A DNA stretch of 64,000 nucleotides from Mesobacillus selenatarsenatis SF-1 (GCF_000813125.1 NZ_BASE01000046.1:1-64000); one strand, 5' to 3'; numbered from the stretch's first letter, positions 7,315 through 15,826 are shown. Made by a program: numbers and translations. Notes: generated by a model not told the origin, from the sequence alone.

Positions 7315-8082
7315 GTGTTTAGTGTCGATCTTAATTGTGATTTAGGTGAAAGCTACGGATTATTTAGAATTGGCAATGACCAGGAAGTGTTAAAGCATAT
7401 CACTTCTGCCAACATCGCCTGTGGGTATCATGCCGGTGATCATAATGTCATGATGGAAACGGTGAAAATGGCAAAAGTATTTGGAGTGAAAATTGGTGCG
7501 CACCCTGGCTTTCCTGACTTGCATGGTTTCGGCAGGAGAGAAATGAAGATAAGTGCCGATGAAATTTACAATCTGACTATATACCAGATTGGCGCTCTTG
7601 TTGCGATAGCGAAAACTTGTGGAACAAAAGTCGTTCATGTAAAGCCGCATGGCGCACTGTACAATATGGCTGCAAAAGATAAAGAAATCGCCGATGCCAT
7701 TGCGGGGGCAGTGGCAGACACCGATCCAACATTTATTTTATTCGGACTTGCAGGCAGCTGTCTTGTGAAAGCGGGAGAGGAAAAAGGTTTGCAAGTGGCG
7801 CATGAAGTGTTTGCAGACCGTACCTATCAGCCTGATGGTTCGCTGACGCCGCGTTCGGAGACCAACGCAATCATCCACGATCCAAGTTTAGCAATAAAAA
7901 GAGTGGTTAGGATGGTACGTGAAGGAAGAATTGAGGCAGTCGACGGGACAGAGATTGAAATCAAGGCAGATACCATTTGCATCCATGGAGATGAACCACA
8001 GGCCCTTGATTTTGCAGTAAGGTTAAATGAAGCTTTAAAAACTGAAGGAATAGAAGTAGGCAGAGGCTGGGATTCTCTATGA
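7315..8082 (+). CDS. pxpA: 5-oxoprolinase subunit PxpA (LamB/YcsF family)
   Basis: A 255-residue LamB/YcsF-family protein, one subunit of 5-oxoprolinase. It begins DLNCDLGESYGLFRIGND and contains ANIACGYHAGDH, GAHPGFPDLHGFGRR, HVKPHGALYN and FADRTYQPDGSLTPRS, all family hallmarks. Start is GTG 7315 with AAGAGGTGATG upstream. It follows pxpB by six bases and overlaps pxpC by four (ATGA), so the subunits are translated together. Confidence 0.94.
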   Translation: MFSVDLNCDLGESYGLFRIGNDQEVLKHITSANIACGYHAGDHNVMMETVKMAKVFGVKIGAHPGFPDLHGFGRREMKISADEIYNLTIYQIGALVAIAKTCGTKVVHVKPHGALYNMAAKDKEIADAIAGAVADTDPTFILFGLAGSCLVKAGEEKGLQVAHEVFADRTYQPDGSLTPRSETNAIIHDPSLAIKRVVRMVREGRIEAVDGTEIEIKADTICIHGDEPQALDFAVRLNEALKTEGIEVGRGWDSL

Positions 8083-9020
8083 CGGAATTTCTTTTTAAAG
8101 TCCTTAAGCCCGGCCTGCAGACAACAATACAGGATTTAGGGAGAACGGGTTATCAGCAGTATGGCATCAGTCCTTCAGGGGCGATGGATCCCTATTCCTT
8201 GCAAATGGCCAACCTCCTGGTCGGGAACCCTCTTCATGAGGCAGGGCTGGAAGCTACGATGCTCGGACCCAGTCTTGAAGCAATGACGGATGTGTCGGTT
8301 GCCATTTGCGGCGGGAATCTGCAGCCAATGGTGAACAAGAAAAAAGTATCGATGTGGAAAAGCTTTGTTTTTAAAAAAGGAGATATTCTGTCATTCGGTA
8401 AAGTGGAAAGCGGGACAAGGGCGTACATTGGCTTTGCCGGCGGAATTGATGTCCCCCTCGTGCTAGGCAGCAAGTCCACGTTTATAAATGGCGCCATGGG
8501 CGGTTTTAATGGCCGGGCACTCGAGGCAGGGGATATTGTACATGGAAGGCCTTTTGTCCGGAAAAATCGTTTTTTACATAAAGAATTTATACCTGAATAT
8601 AATGCCCAGCTTGTAATTCGGGTGATTCTCGGCCCTCATCTGGAAAAATTTCATCCTGATGCCATAAAGCGATTCTTATCAAATGAATACACGATATCAC
8701 CCCAGTCAAACAGAATGGGCTTTCGCCTTGAAGGTCCCGAGCTTGGCCACATTGGCGGAGCCGATATCATTTCTGATGCCATTCCAGCAGGAGGAATCCA
8801 GGTACCGTCAAACGGGCAGCCAATCATATTGATGGCAGAACGGCAGACGACTGGCGGATATGCCAGGATTGCGACAGTGATTTCTGTCGATCTTCCCCTG
8901 CTTGCACAGGCGATGCCTGGAACAAAAATTGGCTTTGCTGAAATCACCATAAAAGAAGCTCAGGAGCTTTATCGGAAGCAGAGAAAACTATTCAATGTCC
9001 TTTCTATTGTTTCTAGATAA
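8079..9020 (+). CDS. pxpC: 5-oxoprolinase subunit PxpC (biotin-dependent carboxyltransferase family)
   Basis: A 313-residue KipA/AHS2-family protein, third subunit of 5-oxoprolinase. It shows the family opening VLKPGLQTTIQDLGRTGYQQYGISPSGAMD, the AYIGFAGGIDVPLVLGS block and the closing GGIQVPSNGQPIILMAERQTTGGYARIATV. Its start overlaps the pxpA stop (ATGA). It ends the operon before a strong terminator. Confidence 0.94.
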   Translation: MTEFLFKVLKPGLQTTIQDLGRTGYQQYGISPSGAMDPYSLQMANLLVGNPLHEAGLEATMLGPSLEAMTDVSVAICGGNLQPMVNKKKVSMWKSFVFKKGDILSFGKVESGTRAYIGFAGGIDVPLVLGSKSTFINGAMGGFNGRALEAGDIVHGRPFVRKNRFLHKEFIPEYNAQLVIRVILGPHLEKFHPDAIKRFLSNEYTISPQSNRMGFRLEGPELGHIGGADIISDAIPAGGIQVPSNGQPIILMAERQTTGGYARIATVISVDLPLLAQAMPGTKIGFAEITIKEAQELYRKQRKLFNVLSIVSR

Positions 9021-9033
9021 CTACCTTTTAGTG

Positions 9034-9064
9034 AGACCTGACTATTCAATATCAGGTCTTTTTG
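9034..9064 (+). terminator. Rho-independent terminator of the pxp operon
   Basis: AGACCTGA / TCAGGTCT stem, ten-base loop, then T5, just after the pxpC stop. Confidence 0.88.
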
Positions 9065-9129
9065 AATTGTATAAAAACTTTTCTGCTGGAAATAACTGAT
9101 AAAATCAGTATTTTCGGGGAGAGAGAAGC

Positions 9130-9645
9130 ATGTATCTATTATTGGTCATAGCAGTCTGGATTTTTTTCGCTTATAAATTTGTTGATTGGTCACAATGGAA
9201 AAGGCAATACTCAACTATTCTATTTTTTATGATGGTGAACCTGCTCTACAACACACTTTATTATAATCACACTTTATGGGCATTCCGTGGAATAACAGCT
9301 GATTGGCTGAACCACTCGATTATCAATATCGCGTTCACTTTTTTCATCTGTCCGGTAGGGTTGATGATTTATCTGCAGCGGTTTCCATCCACTAGGAGGA
9401 ATCAGCTGATCTATGTCGGCATATGGGTAGCCTTTTATACGATCATTGAGGCTCTATTCGCTCACAGGGGAATGTATGTTTACGATAATGGCTGGAACAG
9501 CTGGCACAACATTTGGCTGAATTTGATTTTGTTTGTGGTCCTGTGGATACATTATCGGAAACCGGTGATCGCATGGATCATCTCTATCCCGCTAGCGATC
9601 ATTTTCTATTTATTTTTTCCGTTCCCACTGGACAGCCTAAAGTAA
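9130..9645 (+). CDS. CBO0543-like polytopic membrane protein
   Basis: A 171-residue membrane protein with five or six hydrophobic helices, rich in Trp and Tyr (WIFFAYKFVDWSQW, LLYNTLYYNHTLWAF, WVAFYTIIEALFAHRGMYVY). The pattern matches the CBO0543 family of small Firmicute membrane proteins, whose function is not known. ATG follows GGGGAGAGAGAAGC. Its stop codon lies inside the left flanking repeat of the adjacent MITE-like element. Confidence 0.75.
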   Translation: MYLLLVIAVWIFFAYKFVDWSQWKRQYSTILFFMMVNLLYNTLYYNHTLWAFRGITADWLNHSIINIAFTFFICPVGLMIYLQRFPSTRRNQLIYVGIWVAFYTIIEALFAHRGMYVYDNGWNSWHNIWLNLILFVVLWIHYRKPVIAWIISIPLAIIFYLFFPFPLDSLK

Positions 9646-9646
9646 A

Positions 9647-9832
9647 GGCTTTTTTCTCAAACTTTGTTGCTATTGAATACACAATTGGATTGAATTACCT
9701 ATATTCCTTCTTAAAGTTAATGCTTCTATTGAGAAAAGAGCATGGAACTTCTTACCGACCTGCAAAATGGGGGGGGAATATTACGTTAAAATCGGCTTTA
9801 GGATTTTAACAACAATCTTTACGAAAACAGCC
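9647..9832. mobile_element. MITE-like element, copy 1
   Basis: A 186-bp non-coding element that starts GGCTTTTTTCTCAAACTTTG and ends CAACAATCTTTACGAAAACAGCC. The reverse complement of the right end (GGCTGTTTTCGTAAAGATTG) pairs imperfectly with the left end, giving terminal inverted repeats of about 24 bp. It is flanked by TAAAGTAAA (9638-9646) and CAAAGTAAA (9833-9841), resembling a nine-base target duplication with one mismatch. Relative to the copy at 36115 it has an internal insertion of about 25 bp containing a run of eight G residues. Confidence 0.7.
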
Positions 9833-9855
9833 CAAAGTAAAAGAGGTGGCTTAAT

Positions 9856-9978
9856 TTGTTGATACAAAATGTATTGTCAGCACCTGTGTTTCTCGTTTTG
9901 CTATTCCTGACTTATATCGCAATGTGGCTGTATATCAGCAGGCATGAGGTCAGAAGGGGAAATAAAGATAAACATTAA
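9856..9978 (+). CDS. Small single-pass membrane protein (40 aa)
   Basis: TTG at 9856 follows AGAGGTGGC by six bases and opens a 40-codon frame ending TAA. The product has one hydrophobic helix (APVFLVLLFLTYIAMWLYI) and a basic tail (RHEVRRGNKDKH), as expected for a small inner-membrane protein with its C terminus inside. Function unknown. A strong terminator lies 100 bp downstream. Confidence 0.6.
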   Translation: MLIQNVLSAPVFLVLLFLTYIAMWLYISRHEVRRGNKDKH

Positions 9979-10076
9979 ACAGGTATAATTTCAGGAATAT
10001 GCTGTTGATTTCTAGATTTGGGAATATTTTTTAAAAAATCAGGAATATTACGATTCATGGTGCCATATTAAAGGCT

Positions 10077-10109
10077 AAAAACACGGTGGAAAGATTCCAC
10101 CGTGTTTTT
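10077..10109. terminator. Bidirectional Rho-independent terminator
   Basis: Long perfect stem AAAACACGGTGGAA / TTCCACCGTGTTTT with a three-base loop, A-run on the left and T-run on the right. It sits between the small membrane protein gene and the convergent DNA-binding gene. Confidence 0.88.
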
Positions 10110-10260
10110 AAGTTCCGATTCCCTCACCAAGACGATGGGAAGGGATGATATTTGTAGACATCGTTGTTTTTATGCCAAAAATAATACTCGGCTTCAAACC
10201 AAGTAGCAGTAATATCTATGTTTTATAAAAGTGTAGTGTCTGAAATTTATGGCCAGAGCC

Positions 10261-11031
10261 TTAATCAATAACTCGAACTACGTCATTGCCACAGTTTTTG
10301 CATTTTCCTTCAAGCACAACACTGTCGCGGAAACCCTTGATTACATATTTCTCAATTTGCACGGTGTCCATGCAATGTCCGCAAAAAACGTTCCGTACGA
10401 GCAGCTGACGAACATCAGAAGGAATCATAAGCCATTTTTTATTTGCCTCAAAAGGGCTCGATTCATCCGTGTTCTGCGGTTTGTTTGAATTTCCTTTATC
10501 CAGTTTCTGTAGGACTTCGCGGATCCTTTCTGGAATAGGTTTGAAATTCTCAAGCTCCAGCCATTCTATCAGGATGTCGATCAGTTCCTTGCTGTCTCGC
10601 TTTTCAATGAGGTCGAGTAAATCCATTTTTAATTCTGGATGCTGACCAAGGATGAAATCCACATACTCATATCTCCCAAACTCAGCAGCCAGAGCGAACT
10701 CGGTGTAGATACTCTCTGCCAATTCATCTTTAACAAAGTCCCATCCTTTGTCCGTATACATAAGCAGTGAGAGCTTTTCGTCTGTCGTCAGGTAGCCATT
10801 AGCTAACACCCATTCAACCTTCTCCATGACTTCCTTCTGTTTTATGTCTGCAAATGCGCCGTACATAGGGGAATGATGGAGGTCAGCTGTATAAATCCTC
10901 TTATCTTTTGAGCCTGAAAGAATCTTGCCAAGCAGGCCTTTCCCGCCGTACATAATGATTTCATTAGCAGCGAGCAAAATTGTGGTAAGCTCTTCTTCGC
11001 TTAATGGGTTCCTCGTATTATTTTTGTTCAT
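10261..11031 (-). CDS. RQC-like DNA-binding protein with C-terminal zinc ribbon
   Basis: A 256-residue protein. The N-terminal region (about 10-110: EEELTTILLAANEIIMYGGKGLLGKILSGSKDKRI ... VEWVLANGYLTTDEK) resembles the winged-helix RQC domain of RecQ helicases standing alone, as in RQC-minor-type proteins. A helical middle follows. The C terminus is a zinc ribbon with CGHC (near residue 218) and CKNC (near 246). No helicase motor is present, so it probably binds nucleic acid without unwinding. It is monocistronic. The family assignment rests on motif resemblance only. Confidence 0.65.
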   Translation of the reverse strand: MNKNNTRNPLSEEELTTILLAANEIIMYGGKGLLGKILSGSKDKRIYTADLHHSPMYGAFADIKQKEVMEKVEWVLANGYLTTDEKLSLLMYTDKGWDFVKDELAESIYTEFALAAEFGRYEYVDFILGQHPELKMDLLDLIEKRDSKELIDILIEWLELENFKPIPERIREVLQKLDKGNSNKPQNTDESSPFEANKKWLMIPSDVRQLLVRNVFCGHCMDTVQIEKYVIKGFRDSVVLEGKCKNCGNDVVRVID

Positions 11032-11127
11032 TTAAAAAACTCCAATCAGTGACCGTTATGTGATTATTACACCATACTTCATTCTTCCATGCTAGTCTCA
11101 TTGGAGTTATTCTAAAAAAATATTGCA

Positions 11128-11143
11128 TTCTAAAAAGTTAGAA
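11128..11143. promoter_or_regulatory. Operator-like inverted repeat TTCTAA-N4-TTAGAA
   Basis: Perfect 6-bp arms separated by AAAG, 48 bp upstream of the HTH regulator start and just upstream of an AT-rich promoter-like stretch. Position and symmetry suit autoregulation by the adjacent ArsR-like protein. Confidence 0.5.
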
Positions 11144-11190
11144 CGTAAAATAAAAATAGAACATATGAATATATTGGAAGGTGAATTGAG

Positions 11191-11667
11191 TTGGAATATA
11201 CAAAGAAAACAATGGAAGTGAATCTTGAGCAGCAAAAGTTGATTTCTAGTCCATTGCGAGTAAAAATCATTTATTTGCTTGCGATGAAGGCAATGACGGC
11301 AAAGCAGGTTGCGGATGAACTCGGGAAGTCAGCTGGCAGCATTCATTATCACATTCAGCAGCTGTACAATGGCGGGATTCTTGAGCTTGAGGAAACGAAA
11401 GAAAATCGAGGCATCATTGAGAAATACTATCGTTCGAAGGCCACTCATTTTAACTTGAAGAATGAGGGAGCGGTTCCGAATTCAGAATCAGTGATTAGTC
11501 AGGGAACATACGTATCTTTGACTGAGGAAGACAAAAAGGAACTGCAGGCTGATATTGATTTATTATTCTTGAAATATGTTAAAAAATCTGCAGGTAAAAG
11601 TGAAAAGGATAAAATTTCATATGAAATTAATTTTTCCTTGAAGAAGGAGAAAGAGGAGGAGAGATAA
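11191..11667 (+). CDS. ArsR-like winged-helix transcription regulator
   Basis: A 158-residue regulator. The N-terminal winged helix-turn-helix reads LISSPLRVKIIYLLAMKAMTAKQVADELGKSAGSIHYHIQQLYNGGILEL, the HTH_20 (ArsR-type) pattern, followed by the wing EETKENRGIIEKYYRSKA. The C-terminal half is acidic and helical, probably a dimer or sensor part. Start is TTG 11191 with GGAAGGTGAA upstream. It abuts the MFS exporter (stop TAA, then TTG), so it most likely controls that exporter and itself through the inverted repeat at 11128. Confidence 0.85.
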   Translation: MEYTKKTMEVNLEQQKLISSPLRVKIIYLLAMKAMTAKQVADELGKSAGSIHYHIQQLYNGGILELEETKENRGIIEKYYRSKATHFNLKNEGAVPNSESVISQGTYVSLTEEDKKELQADIDLLFLKYVKKSAGKSEKDKISYEINFSLKKEKEEER

Positions 11668-12936
11668 TTGGAACGCGCAGTTAAAAAAAATCTGATTCTG
11701 TTTCTCGTCGGTAAGGTCACTGCGGTCCTCGGTTCATCGATTTACGCTTTCGCCATCGGGCTGTATATCCTTGCAGAAACAGGATCGAGCTTGAATTTTG
11801 CCTTCACACTGGTGCTTAGCATGCTGCCGCGGATTCTGCTTGCTCCGGTTGCGGGTACCTTGAGTGACCGTCTTGACCGTAAAAAAATCATCATCTCCTC
11901 CAATTTTGCCAGTGCCATTTGGCTGGGAGTGATTTTAGGAGCTTTCACGTTTTTCTCGCAGGAAATTTGGATTTTGTATGTTGCGACAACAGGATTGAGC
12001 ATCATTAGTACCTTCTATTCAATAGCCGTTACCTCTTCGATCTATAATATGGTGGGTCCGGACTTCCTTCAAAGAGCGATGTCCCTGAACCAGGCAGCGA
12101 TTTCCCTTTCAGCTATTTTAGGCCCGGTGCTTGGCGGAGTCTTCTTTGGCATCATTCAACTACACCTCTTCATGGCATTGAACATACTAACTTATATCTT
12201 CTCAGCATTTGCGAGCATCCTCATAGAATACAATCTTTTTTCAAAGAAAACGGAAAACAAAAAATCAACTAGCATGTCCGAGGACCTGAAACAAGGAGCT
12301 TCCTATATTAAAGCTCAGCCATTTCTCCTCCACCTGGTGATCCTCAGTGTCTGGCTGAATTTTTGGTTTGCAGTATTTCCCGTAGCCATGCCTTATTTAG
12401 TTTTAACAGTCAGGGAAATGTCCCCGGTCCAGCTTGGAATCATTGAAGGGGCATTCTCTATCGGGATGCTGGTCATGGCGCTCATCCTGTCAGCGAGGAA
12501 GGAAATCAGGAGGAAGGAGTTATCAATCACTGGAGGCATGGTTTTGCTATCCGTTGTATTGATGATGATCGGGCTCCCTGCAGTCCCAGTCTTCATGGGA
12601 CTGTCAAACGTAGTTATCTTCGGCTTTTTGATGAGTATGGTCCTGATTCTGTCAGCATCCATCATGTTTATCAATACACCAGTGAGTGTCCTTTTACAAA
12701 AAAATACACCTGATGAATATCGGGGAAGGGTCATGTCCCTCCTTGAAACAGGGGCAAGTGCGATGACACCATTAGGATTTATCCTGTTTGGTTTCCTGCT
12801 TGAAAAATTGCCCGTTTGGCTGCTGCTGGCAGTGTGTGGATTCAGCCTGTTCGCTATGGTTTTCTATCTTTACCGTGGAAAAATGTTCCTCAAGCTGCTG
12901 AGGGAGGAAGACCAGCCCAGAGCGGCATCTATCTAA
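11668..12936 (+). CDS. MFS transporter, probable drug exporter
   Basis: A 422-residue 12-helix major facilitator. The loop 2-3 signature is APVAGTLSDRLDRKKIII, and a second half-repeat around FGFLMSMVLILSASIMFINTPVSVLLQKNTPDEYRGRVMSL matches macrolide-efflux-like exporters. TTG 11668 directly follows the stop of the ArsR-like gene, with GAGGAGGAGAG as ribosome site. The regulator-exporter pairing suggests inducible efflux; substrate unknown. Confidence 0.87.
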   Translation: MERAVKKNLILFLVGKVTAVLGSSIYAFAIGLYILAETGSSLNFAFTLVLSMLPRILLAPVAGTLSDRLDRKKIIISSNFASAIWLGVILGAFTFFSQEIWILYVATTGLSIISTFYSIAVTSSIYNMVGPDFLQRAMSLNQAAISLSAILGPVLGGVFFGIIQLHLFMALNILTYIFSAFASILIEYNLFSKKTENKKSTSMSEDLKQGASYIKAQPFLLHLVILSVWLNFWFAVFPVAMPYLVLTVREMSPVQLGIIEGAFSIGMLVMALILSARKEIRRKELSITGGMVLLSVVLMMIGLPAVPVFMGLSNVVIFGFLMSMVLILSASIMFINTPVSVLLQKNTPDEYRGRVMSLLETGASAMTPLGFILFGFLLEKLPVWLLLAVCGFSLFAMVFYLYRGKMFLKLLREEDQPRAASI

Positions 12937-12940
12937 AATA

Positions 12941-12970
12941 AAAAGGATGAGCAGGGTCGCTCATCCTTTT
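12941..12970. terminator. Bidirectional Rho-independent terminator
   Basis: Perfect stem AAAAGGATGAGC / GCTCATCCTTTT between the MFS exporter and the convergent rluF-type gene. Confidence 0.88.
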
Positions 12971-13676
12971 ACCATTCCTTAGGCTCGTAATTCAAGTCAC
13001 TGAAAAGCTGCCTTTTTTCTTTCTTTGTCAGGTCACGCCATTGACCAATTGGCAGGTTTCCAAGGTGGATGTTCATGATTCTGATGCGCTGCAGCCTGAC
13101 AACCTGGTATCCAAGAGTTTCACACATCCGGCGGATTTGCCTGTTCAATCCTTGGGTAAGGATGATATTGAACTCGTATTTTGATAATTGGACGACCTTT
13201 GCTGGAAGAGTTTTTGTGCCAAGAATCCTTACGCCTTCTGACATCGCCTTGATGAATTCTGGAGTAATCGGTTTGTCCACGGAAACGATATATTCCTTTT
13301 CATGCTTGTTTTCGGCGCGGAGGATTTCATTGACGATATCACCGTCATTTGTTAGCAGAATTAAGCCTTCTGAATCCTTATCAAGTCGTCCGATGTTGAA
13401 AATCCTTAGCGGGTGATTGACAAGGTCGATGATGTTGCCCTTCACATGCCTTTCCGTTGTGCTTGTAATCCCGACAGGTTTATTCAAAGCAATATATACA
13501 TAGTTTTGTGCCATCCTGATTTCTTCGCCATTCAGGCGAACGACATCTCCAGGCTCAACCTGGCTGCCGATTTTCGCAACCTTTCCATTGATAGACACGC
13601 GACCTTCCTCAATGAGCCGGTCCGCGCCCCGCCTTGACGTTTTACCAGTTTCGCTGATGAATTTATTGATACGCAG
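12969..13676 (-). CDS. rluF: 23S rRNA pseudouridine synthase, RluF type, apparent CTG start
   Basis: A pseudouridine synthase of the RsuA/RluB/E/F group. The catalytic motif is [18 protein letters not shown], with the nucleophilic Asp near residue 99; [14 protein letters not shown] and [15 protein letters not shown] are also present. The S4 RNA-binding domain begins [25 protein letters not shown], upstream of the first standard start (GTG 13598), so the gene must begin earlier. No ATG, GTG or TTG occurs in frame before the TAA upstream. CTG at 13676 sits exactly where the family's initial Met is expected. The ribosome site is poor (AAGGATGG). The gene may use CTG or may have lost its start. 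Confidence 0.85.
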   Translation of the reverse strand: MRINKFISETGKTSRRGADRLIEEGRVSINGKVAKIGSQVEPGDVVRLNGEEIRMAQNYVYIALNKPVGITSTTERHVKGNIIDLVNHPLRIFNIGRLDKDSEGLILLTNDGDIVNEILRAENKHEKEYIVSVDKPITPEFIKAMSEGVRILGTKTLPAKVVQLSKYEFNIILTQGLNRQIRRMCETLGYQVVRLQRIRIMNIHLGNLPIGQWRDLTKKEKRQLFSDLNYEPKEW

Positions 13677-13840
13677 GTTAATCCCATCCTTAAATATGAA
13701 GTATACATTTAAGAATATTCCACTGCTGGGTTATTTTCAAGCTTCCTGTGGTCAATCCTTAGGAAACTGCAAACGAATTGATGAATCTGGCTCAAACTAT
13801 ATTATAATGTTCAAAAAGGCTGTAACTTGGAGGAATTATA

Positions 13841-14275
13841 TTGGTAGACGTCCTGACTGAAATAGAAATAAAATCCCCGGTTGATCAGGTATCAGATTAC
13901 GCAGCGAATCCTGACAATGCTCCTGAATGGTATGTGAATATTGATAGTGCTGAATGGCTAACAGAGAAACCATTGAATCTTAGTTCGAAAATTGCTTTCA
14001 AAGCCAAGTTCCTTGGCCGGGAACTTGCTTATATTTATGAGATTGTAGAGTATGATCCCGGAAGGAAAATGGTTATGCAAACCTCAGAAGGGCCATTTCC
14101 GATGAAGACGACATACACATGGAATGCAGTTGACGCAAACACAACACGGATGACACTGAGGAACCAAGGAGAGCCAACAGGTTTTTCAAAACTGGTTTCA
14201 CCTTTTATGGCTTCAATGATGAAAAAGGCAAATATGAAGGACCTGAGAAACCTGAAAGAAATTTTGGAAGGATAA
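13841..14275 (+). CDS. SRPBCC family protein
   Basis: A 144-residue single-domain protein of the START/Bet v1-like fold. It shows VLTEIEIKSPVDQVSDYAANPDNAPEWYVNIDSAEW at the N terminus, the usual SRPBCC entry strand and helices. The closing helix is SKLVSPFMASMMKKANMKDLRNLKEIL. Such proteins bind small hydrophobic ligands; the ligand is unknown. TTG 13841 follows TTGGAGGAATTATA. Monocistronic, with a strong terminator. Confidence 0.85.
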   Translation: MVDVLTEIEIKSPVDQVSDYAANPDNAPEWYVNIDSAEWLTEKPLNLSSKIAFKAKFLGRELAYIYEIVEYDPGRKMVMQTSEGPFPMKTTYTWNAVDANTTRMTLRNQGEPTGFSKLVSPFMASMMKKANMKDLRNLKEILEG

Positions 14276-14279
14276 AAGC

Positions 14280-14321
14280 AAAAGCATCAAAGAAGAGAAC
14301 CGCTTCTTTGATGCTTTTTAT
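14280..14321 (+). terminator. Rho-independent terminator of the SRPBCC gene
   Basis: Perfect 16-bp stem AAAAGCATCAAAGAAG / CTTCTTTGATGCTTTT followed by TATTG, just after the stop codon. Confidence 0.88.
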
Positions 14322-14348
14322 TGTTAACTATATGTCATAATATAAACT

Positions 14349-14380
14349 GCGTCCAGCTCCTAGTACCACTGGACGCTTTT
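14349..14380. repeat. Short hairpin relic of the GTCCAGCTCC repeat
   Basis: GCGTCCAG / CTGGACGC arms around CTCCTAGTACCA, then TTTT. The GTCCAGCTCC core also opens the larger repeat at 51276. Probably a decayed or minimal copy of that family; it could also act as a terminator. Confidence 0.5.
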
Positions 14381-14399
14381 GATGTCCGAGCAATAAAAT

Positions 14400-14424
14400 T
14401 TACGAAAAGAGCTTATAGTAAAGT
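14400..14424. repeat. Possible solitary right end of the MITE-like element
   Basis: TTTACGAAAAGAGCTTATAG followed by TAAAG resembles the right end and flank of the two MITE-like copies (TTTACGAAAACAGCC, then YAAARTAAA). No matching left half is seen nearby, so this is a remnant or a chance match. Confidence 0.35.
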
Positions 14425-14521
14425 AGTAGAAACCCTATTAAATATAGCAGAAAGGATTAAACATCCCCTAAATGGTCTAAATAAGTAAGGAAAGAGTTGG
14501 TAACTTAAGGGGCTGGAAAGT

Positions 14522-15826
14522 ATGTTGAAAAAGATTGTTTTACGAATAAGGGAAAGTATGTGGCTGAGACCGGTCATTTATAGTGTATTGGCATTCCTGC
14601 TGGCTTTGGCCGTGATTTATATCGATCATAATGAGCTGGCACAGGGAATAGTCCCTTCGTTTTTGCTGACTAATGTTGAGTTGGCACAGACAATTTTAGG
14701 TTCGATTTCTGGGGCGCTGCTGACGATGACGACCATCACCTTTTCGACGATCATGGTCGTGCTTACTACATATTCATCTCAATTTTCACCGAGGACGCTG
14801 AGTAACTTCGTTGAGGATCCTGTGACGATGCGGGTGCTCGGAATCTTCATGGGCGGCTTCGTATACTCGATTCTGTCGCTGTTGTTCATGAGTGAAACTT
14901 GGTATGAGAGCCAGGTGATCTCAGCTACGGTTGGAGTCTTCATTGCGTTCATTTGTCTCGCATTCTTCGCCTATTTTATCCATAATGTCGCAACCTCCGT
15001 CCAGGTGAGTACGCTGATTCGGGAGATTACTGAGGGCGCATTAAAGGTCATTAGAAGACAGGAAGATACATTGGAAAGTGAGTACACGAACGTAATAGAC
15101 GACAGAAAAGATGCTGGTTTCACCTATGAATATGTTCGGGATGTAAAATGCAGAGGGTTCGGTTATGTTCAGCTGACCGACTATCAGGGACTATTGAAAT
15201 ATGCATCTCAGAACGAACTTGGGGTTGAAGCCAATTTCTTGAACGGTGATTTTATGACAGAGGACAGCATTGCCTTCAGAGTCCATCATAGCGGTGAAAT
15301 CAACGAGGATATTGATGCCGTCCTGAATCAATACTTAAAGCTGGGTAAAGAGCGGTCATCAATCCAGGATCCTGAATTTGCGCTTCAGAAGATTGTGGAG
15401 GTTGCTTTAAGGGCCATCTCACCAGGAATTAATGACCCAAACACCGCAAGAGTCTGTATTTCCTATTTGGGCATGGCCTTGTCCCATCTATGCCGTGTCC
15501 GTTCGAATGGGCGCTATATAGCCTATTATGATGAAGATATGCAGCCGAGGTTTATCGGGAAGCAAAAACGGACTATGGACATCTTGTATTTATCCTTTTA
15601 CCAAATTGTCCATTATGGGAGTCAGGACTTTTCCATTCTTACAGCCCTCATCGACGCTTTTCTATTGATCGGAAAAACAGCTGACGATTCCTTGAAGAAA
15701 AGCATTTGGGAGTTGTATATTTACAGCATGGAAAAGTTCGATTCAAACGAGTTGAAGGACCTCGACCAAATCTATTTGAACGAAAAAAAGCGTGAATTAT
15801 CAACGGTGCTGGGGATAGCTCTTTGA
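14522..15826 (+). CDS. DUF2254 family membrane protein
   Basis: A 434-residue protein with four N-terminal transmembrane helices (about residues 15-35, 55-80, 105-125, 135-155). The conserved second-helix stretch is ILGSISGALLTMTTITFSTIMVVLTTYSSQFSPRTLSNF. A soluble C-terminal half carries AISPGINDPNTARVCISYL, characteristic of DUF2254. Function is not established for the family. The gene is alone. The gap before it (14276-14521) contains the terminator and two repeat relics listed separately. Confidence 0.85.
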   Translation: MLKKIVLRIRESMWLRPVIYSVLAFLLALAVIYIDHNELAQGIVPSFLLTNVELAQTILGSISGALLTMTTITFSTIMVVLTTYSSQFSPRTLSNFVEDPVTMRVLGIFMGGFVYSILSLLFMSETWYESQVISATVGVFIAFICLAFFAYFIHNVATSVQVSTLIREITEGALKVIRRQEDTLESEYTNVIDDRKDAGFTYEYVRDVKCRGFGYVQLTDYQGLLKYASQNELGVEANFLNGDFMTEDSIAFRVHHSGEINEDIDAVLNQYLKLGKERSSIQDPEFALQKIVEVALRAISPGINDPNTARVCISYLGMALSHLCRVRSNGRYIAYYDEDMQPRFIGKQKRTMDILYLSFYQIVHYGSQDFSILTALIDAFLLIGKTADDSLKKSIWELYIYSMEKFDSNELKDLDQIYLNEKKRELSTVLGIAL

